Under the pieces are notes generated by a model. That model was given only the letters and a program-made list of their open reading frames with translations, did no database searches and was not told where the DNA came from. A stretch of DNA of 64,000 bases from Herpetosiphon llansteffanensis (lineage in GTDB: Bacteria; Chloroflexota; Chloroflexia; Chloroflexales; Herpetosiphonaceae), in assembly GCF_003205875.1 (NCBI RefSeq), contig NZ_PUBZ01000079.1, positions 51,909-115,908 of the forward strand, given 5' to 3'. The position numbers were made by a program, and so were the translations under genes. Positions 42,412 to 51,583 of the stretch are shown one piece after another. The number at the start of each line of letters is the position of its first letter. Position 1 is the first letter of the stretch.

Positions 42412-43833
42412 ATGACTGATCAATCACCGCAGGAGCACCCAATGACAGAGACGGCAACAATGGCGATGCCGCAAATTCACGACTCCATTTTGGACGCAAT
42501 CGGCAACACTCCGTTGGTTCGGTTGAATCGCGTCAATCGTGGCGTTCGCGCCCAAGTCTTGGCCAAAGTCGAATACATGAATCCTGGTGGTTCGGTTAAA
42601 GACCGCATTGGGATTGCCATGATCGAAGATGCCGAGCGCTCAGGCCGCCTCAAGCCAGGTGGTACGATTGTCGAACCAACCAGTGGCAATACCGGCGCGG
42701 GCTTGGCAATCGCTGCGGCAATTCGTGGCTACAAAACCATTTTTGTGATGCCCGACAAAATGAGTGACGAAAAAATTCGTTATTTGCGTGCTTTAGGCGC
42801 GAAGGTCGTCATTACGCCGACCGCCGTCGAGCCAGATGATCCACGCTCGTATTACTCGGTTTCTAAGCGCTTGGCCGAAGAAACGCCCAACGCGATTTTG
42901 GCTGGTCAATATTGGAACCAAGCCAATCCCGATGCGCATTATCGTTCAACTGGCCCCGAAATTTGGCGGCAGACCGCTGGCAAAATCGATGCCTTTATTG
43001 CTGGCATGGGCACGGGCGGCACGATTAGCGGCACAGCCAAATTCTTGAAAGAGCAAAATCCCAATATTCAAGTTGTTGGTATCGATCCGGTTGGCTCGTT
43101 GTATACCGACTATTTCCGCACTGGCCAGCTTGGCCCAGCCTTTGGCTATAAAGTCGAAGGTGTCGGCGAAGATTTCTTGCCAACGACCATGCACTTCCAA
43201 TATGTTGATGATGTGGTGCAGGTTGGCGATAAAGAATCGTTCGTGATGACCCGCCGCATGGTGCGCGAAGAAGGCTTGTTTGTTGGTGGTTCGTGTGGCA
43301 TGGCAGTTGCAGGCGCAATGCGCTGGTTGCGTACCCAAAACTGGGATGAAAGCAAAACCGCTGTGATTTTGCTGCCCGATTCTGGCGTGCGCTACATTAG
43401 CAAAATCTTCTCCGACGACTGGATGCGCGAAAACGGCTTCTTGGAAAGCGAACCAATTAGCCAATTGCTCGATATTCGGCCTCGCTCGGTCATTTCATCC
43501 AAAGCAACTCACACGGTTGCTCAAGTTATCCAAGATATGAAGGCCAACGATATTTCGCAAATGCCAGTGGTGCGCGACGATGGCACCTTGGTTGGCTTGA
43601 TCACCGAAGTCGATTTGTTGGATTACCTGCTTTCGGGCGCTGGTCAAATGGATCACCAGATTAGCGATATTGTTAGCAGCGCTGTGGCAACCGTTGGGCC
43701 AGATACCAGCATCGATGCCTTGACCGAAGTATTTAGCCGTGGTCAAGTCGCGGTTGTGGTCGATGAATCCGAGGTTGTGCGCGGGATTATCACCAAAATT
43801 GACATGATTGATTATTTAGCTAATAAGGCATAA
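42412..43833 (+). CDS. Cystathionine beta-synthase
   Basis: 473 residues. PLP-dependent fold-type II enzyme: Lys63 in NPGGSVKDRIG binds PLP, TSGNTGAG (90-97) binds its phosphate, and MGTGGTISGTAKF is the glycine loop. The C-terminal 120 residues are two CBS repeats (DIRPRSVISSKATHTVAQVI; ISDIVSSAVATVGPDTSID), as in full-length CBS rather than plain cysteine synthase. No N-terminal haem domain. Condenses serine and homocysteine to cystathionine. The first ATG is used, preceded by AGGATAGAAGC; the ATG at 42442 is possible. Not in an operon with a gamma-lyase here. Confidence 0.9.
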   Translation: MTDQSPQEHPMTETATMAMPQIHDSILDAIGNTPLVRLNRVNRGVRAQVLAKVEYMNPGGSVKDRIGIAMIEDAERSGRLKPGGTIVEPTSGNTGAGLAIAAAIRGYKTIFVMPDKMSDEKIRYLRALGAKVVITPTAVEPDDPRSYYSVSKRLAEETPNAILAGQYWNQANPDAHYRSTGPEIWRQTAGKIDAFIAGMGTGGTISGTAKFLKEQNPNIQVVGIDPVGSLYTDYFRTGQLGPAFGYKVEGVGEDFLPTTMHFQYVDDVVQVGDKESFVMTRRMVREEGLFVGGSCGMAVAGAMRWLRTQNWDESKTAVILLPDSGVRYISKIFSDDWMRENGFLESEPISQLLDIRPRSVISSKATHTVAQVIQDMKANDISQMPVVRDDGTLVGLITEVDLLDYLLSGAGQMDHQISDIVSSAVATVGPDTSIDALTEVFSRGQVAVVVDESEVVRGIITKIDMIDYLANKA

Positions 43834-43902
43834 GATCTAGCCGATCGCTTTCGTGCGTTGGCTTGCAAGATCAGCTTTGGCTCATATCATCAGGCATTCG
43901 CG

Positions 43903-43934
43903 ATCAGCACCCAGATTTAAGTTTGGGTGCTGAT
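43903..43934 (+). terminator. Hairpin after the CBS gene
   Basis: ATCAGCACCCA pairs with TGGGTGCTGAT (11 bases, loop of ten). It lies 70 bases after the stop. The T-run is weak, so factor-independent termination is only likely. Confidence 0.5.
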
Positions 43935-44026
43935 TCTGAATTAATCCTCTGCTGTACTCCCCATAAATAGGCATTGCTCCTTGGCCAGCTAACGTACTCA
44001 TCAATAGATATTTGGAGCTTTTGGTT

Positions 44027-45157
44027 ATGACCGAGGTTAACGCTGGCTTTTTTGTTCGTTCGCCTGGGCGGGTTAATTTAATTGGCGAACATACCGATTA
44101 CAATGCGGGCTTTGTGATGCCGCTGGCGCTGGAGCGTGGCACGACCTTTCAAGTGCAACCGCGCGCCGATCAGCAATTAATTGTGCATGCCTTGCGTTTC
44201 AATGCCCATGATCAGGCCGATTTGGCCAATTTGGCCGCCGGAACCCATGGCGATTGGCGCGATTATGTGCGTGGCACGGCCCAAGCGTTGCTCGATGCTG
44301 GCTATCAATTACAAGGCGCTGAGATTAGCATCGATGGCGATTTGCCCTTGAGTGGCGGGCTAAGCTCATCTGCATCGCTCGAAGTTGGCTTGGCATTTAG
44401 TCTTTTGCACGCCCAAGGCATCACGATTGCCCCAACCGAATTGGCCAAAATTGCCCAGCGCGCTGAGATTGAGTACGCCCACGTCAATTGTGGCATTATG
44501 GATCAGCTCTCGATTGCCGCAGGCGTTGCTGGCCACGCCACGTTGATCGATTGTCGCTCGTTGGACATCGAGGCTGTGCCGATTCCAGCTGAAGTTGCGG
44601 TTTTGGTGATTGATAGCAACGTGCCACGCACCTTGGCTGGCTCGGCCTACAATCAACGCCGCACTGAATGCGAGCAAGCAGTGGCAATTTTGCAACAACT
44701 TGATCCAAGCATTCAAGATTTGCGCGATGTGAGCAGCGATTTGCTGGCTCAAGCTGCCGCCCAAAATCTATTTAATGATGTAATTTATCGGCGTGCCCGC
44801 CACGTTGTCAGCGAAAACGAGCGCGTGCATCAGGCTGCTACTGCGTTTCGGGCTGGCGATTTTGGCTCTGTTGGCGCGTTGATGAACGAATCGCATTGGA
44901 GTTTGCGTGATGATTACGAGGTCAGCGGCCCAGAGCTTGATCAGCTGACCTCGTTATTGCGCGCAATGCCCGGCGTTTGGGGCGCGCGGCTCACTGGGGC
45001 TGGGTTTGGTGGTTGCTGCGTGGCCTTAGTCGAAGCGTGGCAGGTTGATGCGGTGATTGCCTCCTTAGGCCCAGCCTATCAGGCTGCGACTGGCCGCACA
45101 TGCGAAGCATTTAGCACCAAAGCTTCGGCGTTAACCGTTGAAGAACATAGAGCATAG
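44027..45157 (+). CDS. galK: Galactokinase
   Basis: 376 residues, GHMP kinase family. Phosphorylates galactose at C1 in the Leloir pathway. Seen: the galactokinase signature RVNLIGEHTDYNAGFVMP (15-32), the GHMP ATP loop PLSGGLSSSASLEVG, and the C-terminal GARLTGAGFGGCCVAL motif. The ATG at 44027 has GGAG nine bases upstream; a TTG at 44012 in frame is less likely. galT and galE are not in the window. A phrase-repeat gap follows directly. Confidence 0.93.
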   Translation: MTEVNAGFFVRSPGRVNLIGEHTDYNAGFVMPLALERGTTFQVQPRADQQLIVHALRFNAHDQADLANLAAGTHGDWRDYVRGTAQALLDAGYQLQGAEISIDGDLPLSGGLSSSASLEVGLAFSLLHAQGITIAPTELAKIAQRAEIEYAHVNCGIMDQLSIAAGVAGHATLIDCRSLDIEAVPIPAEVAVLVIDSNVPRTLAGSAYNQRRTECEQAVAILQQLDPSIQDLRDVSSDLLAQAAAQNLFNDVIYRRARHVVSENERVHQAATAFRAGDFGSVGALMNESHWSLRDDYEVSGPELDQLTSLLRAMPGVWGARLTGAGFGGCCVALVEAWQVDAVIASLGPAYQAATGRTCEAFSTKASALTVEEHRA

Positions 45158-45734
45158 GGCATAGGACTCAGGGTTGGAACATTAAATTTTAATCCAGAGA
45201 CGCAGCGAAGAGAGGCTATGGGCTATCGGACATTGGGTGGAATAGCAATAACATCGTTTTTTAGCCACAGATTACACAGATTCGTTGGATGCTGTTCTCA
45301 TAGCCGATAGCCTTCAGTTGTATCGTTTTTTAGCCACAGATTGGTACAGATTACGTAGATTAATTGTCCAATCGCCAATAGCCTATATGTAATGGTACAT
45401 CACGTTAATCACCGCCTGATCCCCTCACCCCAACCCCTCTCCCATGCGCGGGCGAGGGGCTTTAATCGTGCGGTTCTGTCACGATGTGTGATACACCATG
45501 GTCGGCTCCCCCTCGCCCGCGTTCAGTGGGAGAGGGGGTTGGGGGGTGAGGGACCATGATTGCCAATCCAATGAACCATTACACCTATAGCCGATAGCCA
45601 TTAATCCTTCGTGGTTAAATGGCTTTTCTTCAACTCCCAATCCCCAACCCCCAGCAACCGATCCCCATCTCCTATGCTCTCTGTTCTTTCAAGGTATACA
45701 ATATCCCCAAGTATCGGCAAGCGTCGAGGGTGCT
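45158..45734. repeat. Phrase repeats and a complete MITE-like element (type A)
   Basis: 45135-45380 carries AACATAGAGCATAGGGCATAG, GCTATGGGCTATCGG, CACAGATTACACAGATT units. 45388-45583 is a full element: left TGTAATGGTACATCACGTTAA, right end ATGAACCATTACA. 45584-45690 holds TAGCCGATAGCC and CAACCGATCCCC phrases. TATACAAT near 45696 may be a -10 box for the next gene. Confidence 0.75.
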
Positions 45735-46862
45735 ATGACAATGATCGAGGGATTAATCAATCTTGGGGTATTTTTGATCGGGTTGGTAATTGTGGCCTTC
45801 ACGCTATTTAGCGCAATTCGCATGGTTGTGTTGCCACGCGGCGATAATGTGTGGTTGACGCGCACCACCTTTCGGCTGGTTTATGGCTGCTTTCTGCTGC
45901 GTTTGCGCCGGATTAGCAACTACGAGCAGGCTGATCGAGTGCTGGCGTTTTATGCGCCAGTCGCCTTGTTGATTATTCCTGTGGTTTGGATGGTGTTGGC
46001 GATTACGGGCTTTACCTGTATGTTTTGGGCGGTTGGCGAACATCCATGGAGCAAGGCTTTTTTGCTCAGTGGCTCTTCGATGTTGACCTTGGGCTTTGCG
46101 CCGGTCGATTCGACGATTGAAACGATTTTGGCTTTTTTGGCGGCAACCGTCGGCTTGGGCATCGTCGCTTTGTTAATTGCCTATTTGCCGACGATGTATG
46201 GAGCGTTTTCCAAGCGCGAAGAAGCTGTAACTTTGCTCGAAGTGCGGGCTGGCACGCCACCATCGGCAATTACTATGATTCAGCGCTATCAACGGATTCA
46301 TAATTTGGAGCGTATGCATGAGCAGTGGGCTGCTTGGGAACTTTGGTTTGCCGAGTTAGAGGAGAGCCACACGACCTTTGCAGCCTTGGCATTTTTCCGC
46401 TCGCCCCAGCCTTATCGCTCGTGGATCACCGCTTCGGCGGCGGTGTTGGATGCAGCGGCATTGGCGGTTTCAACGCTCGATATTCCGCGTCAGCCTGATG
46501 CCGATTTGTGCATTCGGGCCGGTTATTTGGCGCTGCGGCGCATCGCCGATTTATACATGATTCCCTACAACGCCACGCCACATGCCGATGATCCAATTAG
46601 CATCACCCGCGCCGAGTTTGATGCTGCCTGTGCTGAATTGGCTGAGATTGGCGTGCCGCTCAAGCCCGACCGCGACCAAGCATGGCGCGATTTTGCTGGC
46701 TGGCGCGTTAATTATGATCAGGTGTTGATCGAATTGGCCAAATTGGTGACCGCCCCGCCAGCGCCGTGGACTGGCGAACGACCGTTGCCGCTGTGTTTCA
46801 ACATGCCGCGCTTTGGCACTAAACGCCGTCAATTAGCCAAAGAACCAACTGGCTCGATTTAA
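45735..46862 (+). CDS. Membrane protein with ion channel-like pore region
   Basis: 375 residues: four hydrophobic helices in the first 155 (FLIGLVIVAFTLFSAIRMVV; FYAPVALLIIPVVWMVLAITGF; a half-helix at KAFLLSGSSMLTLGFAP; LAFLAATVGLGIVALLIAY), then a 220-residue soluble domain, mostly helical. The short loop SSMLTLGFAP between two helices resembles the pore loop of two-TM potassium channels (TxGFG/TxGYG), though the filter itself is not canonical. Function as a channel is inferred. GAGGGTGCT lies before the ATG. Confidence 0.7.
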   Translation: MTMIEGLINLGVFLIGLVIVAFTLFSAIRMVVLPRGDNVWLTRTTFRLVYGCFLLRLRRISNYEQADRVLAFYAPVALLIIPVVWMVLAITGFTCMFWAVGEHPWSKAFLLSGSSMLTLGFAPVDSTIETILAFLAATVGLGIVALLIAYLPTMYGAFSKREEAVTLLEVRAGTPPSAITMIQRYQRIHNLERMHEQWAAWELWFAELEESHTTFAALAFFRSPQPYRSWITASAAVLDAAALAVSTLDIPRQPDADLCIRAGYLALRRIADLYMIPYNATPHADDPISITRAEFDAACAELAEIGVPLKPDRDQAWRDFAGWRVNYDQVLIELAKLVTAPPAPWTGERPLPLCFNMPRFGTKRRQLAKEPTGSI

Positions 46863-47387
46863 CCTATGGTTCCCTAGCCCCCTCTCCCGCAAGCGAGGCG
46901 AGGGGGAACCGCTTATTTTTACCAAGTATTGCGATAGAACCACGCGGTTAAAGCCCCTCGCCCAGTGGTTGGGCGAGGGGGAGCCTTTGATTTTCCAATT
47001 TATCATGGCAAAACCACGAGACCAAAAGCCCCTCGCCCGCCGCGTGGGAGAGGGGTTGGGTGAGCTTATAAGGGTAGGTTTTGAGCGATTGGTCGGCTGT
47101 GGAGCGTTTCCTCACCCCCTAGCCCCCTCGCCCAGTGGTTGGGCGAGGGGGAGCCTTTGATTTTCCAATTTATCATGGCAAAACCACGAGACCAAAAGCC
47201 CCTCGCCCGCCGCGTGGGAGAGGGGTTGGGGTGAGGGGATCTTAAATCCAGTCCTTGCAAGCCATCTCTCCTGCAAGCGAGGCGAGGGGAACCGCTTATT
47301 TGTACCAAGTATTGCGATAGAACCACGCGGTTAAGGCCCCTCTCCCAGTGGCTGGGCGAGGGGCTAGGGTGAGGGAACAAGAATATT
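46863..47387. repeat. Cluster of MITE-like copies with an exact 107-bp duplication
   Basis: Bases 46954-47060 recur exactly at 47124-47230, an offset of 170. Bases about 46898-46970 recur with few changes at 47280-47350. Bases 47070-47256 form a complete type B element (AAGGGTAGGTTTT at left, CAGTCCTT at right). The rest are partial cores. Nested insertion or unequal exchange between copies would give this pattern. Confidence 0.8.
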
Positions 47388-48929
47388 TTAGCGGGTATAT
47401 TTGCCATTGCGATAATTATTTTGGCGCGCGGTTGGCCATGGCATCCGATCCAGCCGATAGGGCGCAGGCGTATCCCAGACGTATAACACGCCGCCCTTGC
47501 TATGGGCCAAAATCTCAGTCGTGCCATCGCGATCTAAATCAGCCAAGGTTGGGCCAGCAGAAATACCTTTGAAATTGGTGCTATTTGGCTCGTAGGTAAA
47601 TTTCAGCGGGTATGGCGCTTGGTTTACGCCGCTAGTGTTGAGCGCATACAAGCGCACATAGGTATTGGCGGTGGTATCGAAGCTATAGGTTCCAAAAACA
47701 ATATCGACCTTGCCATCGCCTGTTACATCGCCAATTGCCACTTCGCTGGCATACAGTTTTTTGCCACTGGTGTAATTAAACGACCACAATTGGCTTCCAT
47801 CGTGCTTGTAGGCGCGAATTGTGCCATCGTCGTAGGTCACGACAATCTCCAATTTGCCATCGTTTTCAAAATCGGCCAAGGCCACAGGATTATTGGGCGT
47901 GAAATAATTGGCCTTGAGCGGCTTGCCGACGCTTTTGCCAACCAACCAGCCTGTTTTGCGTTTGCCATCAGCGCCAACCACCAACAAGGCGCTTGAGGTT
48001 TGTTCATGGTTGCTGAGTGGGTCGCGTACCTTGCCCGCAAAGACGATCTCTGGCTTGCCATCGTTATCTAAGTCGCCGATTGCTGGGGCGACGCGAGTAT
48101 ATTCGATATATTTATCTTTGCCCCATGTGCGTTTAGCTTCGTCGAGGTAGGTTTGGATGGGCCAGCCACTCAGCAATTGGCCTTTGCCGTTGTAGGCATA
48201 AAAATACAGCTCATCGCGGCCCATCAAAATTTCGGCGAAGCCATCGTTATTAATATCGGCAGCGCTAACTTGGCCAAATGCGCCGGAGCCTTTGTGTGAC
48301 GAAGTAGGAAATCCCGTTACGGTTGCGCCATTATGCGACCAAGCATACAAATTGGGCGCATAATTGGTATCGCTCCCAGCTTCATTCGTGGTAATGCCAA
48401 TTACTTCCATGCGCGAATCGCCTACAATATTGGCAATTGTCACGCTCATAAATTCTGGCTCGTTGCCATTGGTGATGTTGGCCCACGCCATTTCACGTGG
48501 CCAGCCGCTGCGAATTTTGCCTTGATAATCAAAGACAAATACTTTGCCGCGTTTGCCAGCGGTTGCGGCGCTGCCTCTGGTTCCGGCTACCACTTCGAGC
48601 TTGCCATCGTTATCAATATCGCCAATTGCCAGTGAGCTATTGATGCGCGGATCGTTATCGCAGACCGTGCCAGTTTTCCATGGAAAGCCTGCTAGCTCCT
48701 TGCCCAAATGATCCCAGCCCCAAATACAACCGGTGCTATCGGCGGTCAAGACCTCTAAATTGCCATCATTATTCAAATCGACAACGCTGGGTGAGGCGAA
48801 GAAACTGCCATATGGCTCGGAATCGGGGAACCCTGCTTGATAGGGCACAGTTGATTGAGCCTGAACTGGCTGAATCAATAAACCAATTAACAACACACAG
48901 AACAACATCCCTAAGCGTCGATACAACAC
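47388..48929 (-). CDS. Secreted FG-GAP/VCBS repeat protein
   Basis: 513 residues. Signal peptide ending near QPVQAQS (about residue 26). Then at least seven FG-GAP-type blades with calcium-binding loops of pattern D-x-[DN]-x-DG-x-x-[DE]: DLNNDGNLE, DIDNDGKLE, DINNDGFAE, DLDNDGKPE, DFENDGKLE, DVTGDGKVD and DLDRDGTTE. These make a beta-propeller as in integrin alpha chains. Likely surface or secreted, with adhesion or carbohydrate contact (inferred). The start is a GTG at 48929 with GGAGG six bases upstream. No anchor at the C terminus. Confidence 0.88.
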   Translation of the reverse strand: MLYRRLGMLFCVLLIGLLIQPVQAQSTVPYQAGFPDSEPYGSFFASPSVVDLNNDGNLEVLTADSTGCIWGWDHLGKELAGFPWKTGTVCDNDPRINSSLAIGDIDNDGKLEVVAGTRGSAATAGKRGKVFVFDYQGKIRSGWPREMAWANITNGNEPEFMSVTIANIVGDSRMEVIGITTNEAGSDTNYAPNLYAWSHNGATVTGFPTSSHKGSGAFGQVSAADINNDGFAEILMGRDELYFYAYNGKGQLLSGWPIQTYLDEAKRTWGKDKYIEYTRVAPAIGDLDNDGKPEIVFAGKVRDPLSNHEQTSSALLVVGADGKRKTGWLVGKSVGKPLKANYFTPNNPVALADFENDGKLEIVVTYDDGTIRAYKHDGSQLWSFNYTSGKKLYASEVAIGDVTGDGKVDIVFGTYSFDTTANTYVRLYALNTSGVNQAPYPLKFTYEPNSTNFKGISAGPTLADLDRDGTTEILAHSKGGVLYVWDTPAPYRLDRMPWPTARQNNYRNGKYTR

Positions 48930-49083
48930 TCCTTACCTCCTATGGTGAGATGATGGGGAACAATGGGAAACAACACTGTCTCTGCTAGCTGGAGTTGTGG
49001 ATATACTATGGAGTGTAGCATAAATAAGGCCCAAACTTATGAATTTTGATTAACATAAGCTGCGAATTTTTAATAATTAATGA

Positions 49084-49113
49084 TTGAATTCACGGCATTG
49101 CTTCTGCTATACC
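49084..49113 (+). promoter_or_regulatory. Probable promoter for the zinc-ribbon protein
   Basis: TTGAAT (49084-49089) and TATACC (49108-49113) with an 18-base spacer and an extended -10 TG (TGC before TATACC), about 25 bases before the start codon. Confidence 0.5.
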
Positions 49114-49140
49114 CAAACTTAGGATAACCAAGGAGGCTTT

Positions 49141-49386
49141 ATGCACTGCCCAAAATGCACAAATGCAATGACCACCTCGGCTTTGGTGACCTCAGATGGG
49201 GTTGAAATTATGGTGCTTGGCACCTTGGCGAGCGGCCATCGCCCGCTTTCGGCCCAGGTGTGTAGCGCTTGCGGCTATACCGAGCTGTATGCTGCCCAAT
49301 GGACCGAAGAAATTCAACAAGCGCGTGAAAGCGCTGTTTTAGAAGCTGAGCCGATTGCTGTCGCGAGCGCCGAACCAGCGCTTTAG
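49141..49386 (+). CDS. Small zinc-ribbon protein
   Basis: 81 residues with two CxxC pairs: Cys3/Cys6 at the very start (MHCPKC) and Cys41/Cys44 (CSACGYTELY). That spacing is a rubredoxin-like or nucleic-acid zinc ribbon. An alanine/glutamate-rich tail follows. AAGGAGG lies before the ATG. It is transcribed toward rpsA but has a gap with its own strong rpsA promoter. No specific function can be read. Confidence 0.75.
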   Translation: MHCPKCTNAMTTSALVTSDGVEIMVLGTLASGHRPLSAQVCSACGYTELYAAQWTEEIQQARESAVLEAEPIAVASAEPAL

Positions 49387-49483
49387 CCCTTCTACGTCCA
49401 GCACAGTTTGCTGGACGTACCCTTTTGGGCTAGAACTAGCTCGAATTAGGATTAAATGGCTAGCCCGAAGGATGAATTAAGAT

Positions 49484-49512
49484 TTGACATTCGCTGCTAA
49501 CCTACGTATAAT
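49484..49512 (+). promoter_or_regulatory. Perfect-consensus sigma70 promoter of rpsA
   Basis: TTGACA (49484-49489), 17-base spacer, TATAAT (49507-49512). Both boxes are exact consensus. Transcription should begin near 49519, giving a leader of about 365 bases before the rpsA ATG. Confidence 0.9.
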
Positions 49513-49518
49513 TGCAAG

Positions 49519-49883
49519 CGCGTAAAAACCATTAAATTTCGTTGATCGTAGCCTTACGTCTCTGTGAGTCGTGGTTGTGCTGATAACCAGCGAAGGAGAA
49601 CACAGCGTTTCGTGTTTCCCCAAAATCACCGTCAAACAAAGATGCATTTCGCGCAAAGCACGATCACGTGATGCGCTTTTTTAACGCCATTTTTTCAGCT
49701 GAACAGTCAGCGGGCGACCTCGCTGTTTGGCGTTGACTATAGATGCAACTTTGGTGTGGCAGCACGTAAATCCTCATTTCTACGCAACGCCCCCCGAATG
49801 AAGCTCTCCGAAACTTAACTTGGTCGCATTGGCCTAACCCTGTGAGCTTGCTCGCAGACCCATCAAAACTAATTGGAGACCCG
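49519..49883 (+). promoter_or_regulatory. Long structured rpsA leader
   Basis: Several stems can be drawn: GGA(G)AACAC/GTGTTTCC near 49596-49617; the terminator at 49651-49682; and AACGCCA/TGGCGTT (49683-49689 with 49728-49734) enclosing CAGCG/CGCTG. Ribosomal protein S1 controls its own messenger in other bacteria. A regulated leader here is inferred. I could not match it to 6S RNA, tmRNA or SRP RNA. Confidence 0.45.
49651..49682 (+). terminator. Intrinsic terminator inside the rpsA leader
   Basis: GCGCA pairs with TGCGC and, after an internal loop, CACG with CGTG (loop ATCA), followed by six T. It lies about 130 bases after the predicted start of transcription and 200 before the ATG. Confidence 0.65.
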
Positions 49884-51077
49884 ATGACAGTGGACACCGA
49901 AAGCATGGATGCCGTTCAAGATTGGACGACACTGCTTGCTGAGTACGATTATCAACGCCCAGAACGCGGTCAACTGCGTGAAGGTATCGTTATGCGCGTC
50001 GAAGACAGCCAAATCTTGGTTGACATTGGCGCAAAGCACGAGGGCGTTATCCCTAACCAAGATCTGCGGCGCTTGCCACCAGAAATGGTTAGTGGCATCA
50101 AGAACGGTGACACACTGCAAGTGTACGTGATGGAACCAGAATCAAAAGAAGGCGAACTGGTTCTTTCACTCAACATGGTGCAGGTCGAGCGCGATTGGCA
50201 AGAAGCTCAAACGATGCTCGAAAATGGTCAGATCATCGAAGCTGGCGTTGTTGGTTTCAACAAGGGCGGTTTGTTGGTTCAAGTTGGTCGTGTGCGCGGT
50301 TTCGTACCAGCCTCACAAGTTGTCAACTTGCACAGCCGCACTGGTACCGAAGGCCAACAAAGCGCTATGACCAAGATGGTTGGCCAAAATATTCCTTTGA
50401 AAGTTATCGAAGTTGATCGCGATCGCAATCGCTTGGTACTTTCAGAGCGTGCCGCTATGCAACGCTGGCGACAATCGCAAAAGGAACGCTTGCTCGAAAC
50501 CCTCGAGCCAGGCGCAGTCGTCACTGGTCGGGTCAACCAACTCACCCCATTCGGTGCTTTCATCGATTTGGGCGGCGCTGATGGTTTGGCTCACATTTCA
50601 GAGCTTTCATGGCAACGCGTCAACCACCCACGCGAAGTCTTGCAACCAGGCCAAGAAGTCCAAGTCTATGTCTTGGAAGTCGATCGCGATCGCGAACGCA
50701 TTGGCTTGAGCTTGCGCCGTTTGCAGCCAGATCCATGGGCAACCATCGATCAACGCTACGATCTCGGCCAATTGATCGTTGGTGAAGTAACCAACATCGC
50801 TCCTTTCGGCGTGTTTGTGCGCGTTGAAGAAGGCGTTGAAGGTTTGATCCACGCTTCAGAATTGACCGAAAACGGCCAATCGCCAGACTCATTGCAACAA
50901 GGCCAACAAGTGCAAGTGAAGGTGATCAGCCTTGATCGCCAACGCCAACGCCTTGGCTTGAGCTTGCGCCGCGTCGATGGCGAAGGTGAAGCCGCTGAAG
51001 CAGCCGCAGCTCCTGTAGCTGAAGTTGCCGAAGTTGCTGCTACCGAGGCAACCAGCGAAGAAGAAGTCGGCGCATAA
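49884..51077 (+). CDS. rpsA: 30S ribosomal protein S1
   Basis: 397 residues with four S1 (OB-fold) repeats at about 28-98, 112-182, 198-268 and 283-353. Repeats 3 and 4 show the best consensus (TPFGAFIDLGGADGLAHISEL; APFGVFVRVEEGVEGLIHASEL). The C-terminal 30 residues are A/E-rich. Four repeats instead of six is usual outside Proteobacteria. It delivers mRNA to the 30S platform. The ATG at 49884 follows TTGGAGACCCG; an upstream GTG at 49842 is in frame but lacks a binding site. Closed by a terminator at 51100-51136. Confidence 0.92.
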   Translation: MTVDTESMDAVQDWTTLLAEYDYQRPERGQLREGIVMRVEDSQILVDIGAKHEGVIPNQDLRRLPPEMVSGIKNGDTLQVYVMEPESKEGELVLSLNMVQVERDWQEAQTMLENGQIIEAGVVGFNKGGLLVQVGRVRGFVPASQVVNLHSRTGTEGQQSAMTKMVGQNIPLKVIEVDRDRNRLVLSERAAMQRWRQSQKERLLETLEPGAVVTGRVNQLTPFGAFIDLGGADGLAHISELSWQRVNHPREVLQPGQEVQVYVLEVDRDRERIGLSLRRLQPDPWATIDQRYDLGQLIVGEVTNIAPFGVFVRVEEGVEGLIHASELTENGQSPDSLQQGQQVQVKVISLDRQRQRLGLSLRRVDGEGEAAEAAAAPVAEVAEVAATEATSEEEVGA

Positions 51078-51099
51078 GATCGCTTGACGATTTTGGACC

Positions 51100-51136
51100 A
51101 CGGGCTGTGTCGTTTTGGCACGGCTCGTTGTTTTTT
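51100..51136 (+). terminator. Intrinsic terminator after rpsA
   Basis: ACGGGCTGTGT pairs with GCACGGCTCGT (11 pairs, three G-T), followed closely by six T. Confidence 0.8.
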
Positions 51137-51583
51137 AACTGGGGATCGGGGATCGGGAAATAGGCTATGGGCTATGGGCTATGGGCTATCGGAACATTAT
51201 TTGGGAAATTCGGGCAATTCGTGGCTTTTGGCTATGGGTTATGAATTATGGAAATAATAATCTGAGCTAATCTGTGCCAATCTGTGGCAAAACATGCTCT
51301 ATGTTCTTCTATGTGTATTGGTATATTGGATTGACAACAAGGAGCATGCCCTCACCCCCCAACCCCCTCTCCCACTGAACGCGGGCGAGGGGGAGCATGC
51401 ATTTTTCACCAAGGAATTGCGGCAGAACAATGAATTTAAAGCCCCTCGCCCGCGCCACGGGAGAGGGGTTGGGGTGAGGGGATCAAAACGGGGTTAATCT
51501 GATGTACCAATACAGCTATGTTCTATGTTCTATGCTCTCATAATTCCCGATCCCCAACAACCAATCCCCAACAACCAAATTCT
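51137..51583. repeat. Phrase repeats and a complete MITE-like element (type A)
   Basis: 51140-51300 carries GGCTATGGGCTATGGGC units and AATCTGTGCCAATCTGTGG. 51313-51514 is a full element: left TGTATTGGTATATTGGATTG, right end GATGTACCAATACA. TATGTTCTATGCTC and CCCCAACAACCAATCCCC phrases then run up to the glycosyltransferase ATG at 51584, leaving no room for a unique promoter. Confidence 0.75.

Noticed and set aside
49519..49682. 6S RNA, SRP RNA or another known housekeeping RNA in the rpsA leader
   Set aside because: No closing stem between the ends and none of the conserved loop sequences that I know of; kept only as a leader with a terminator.
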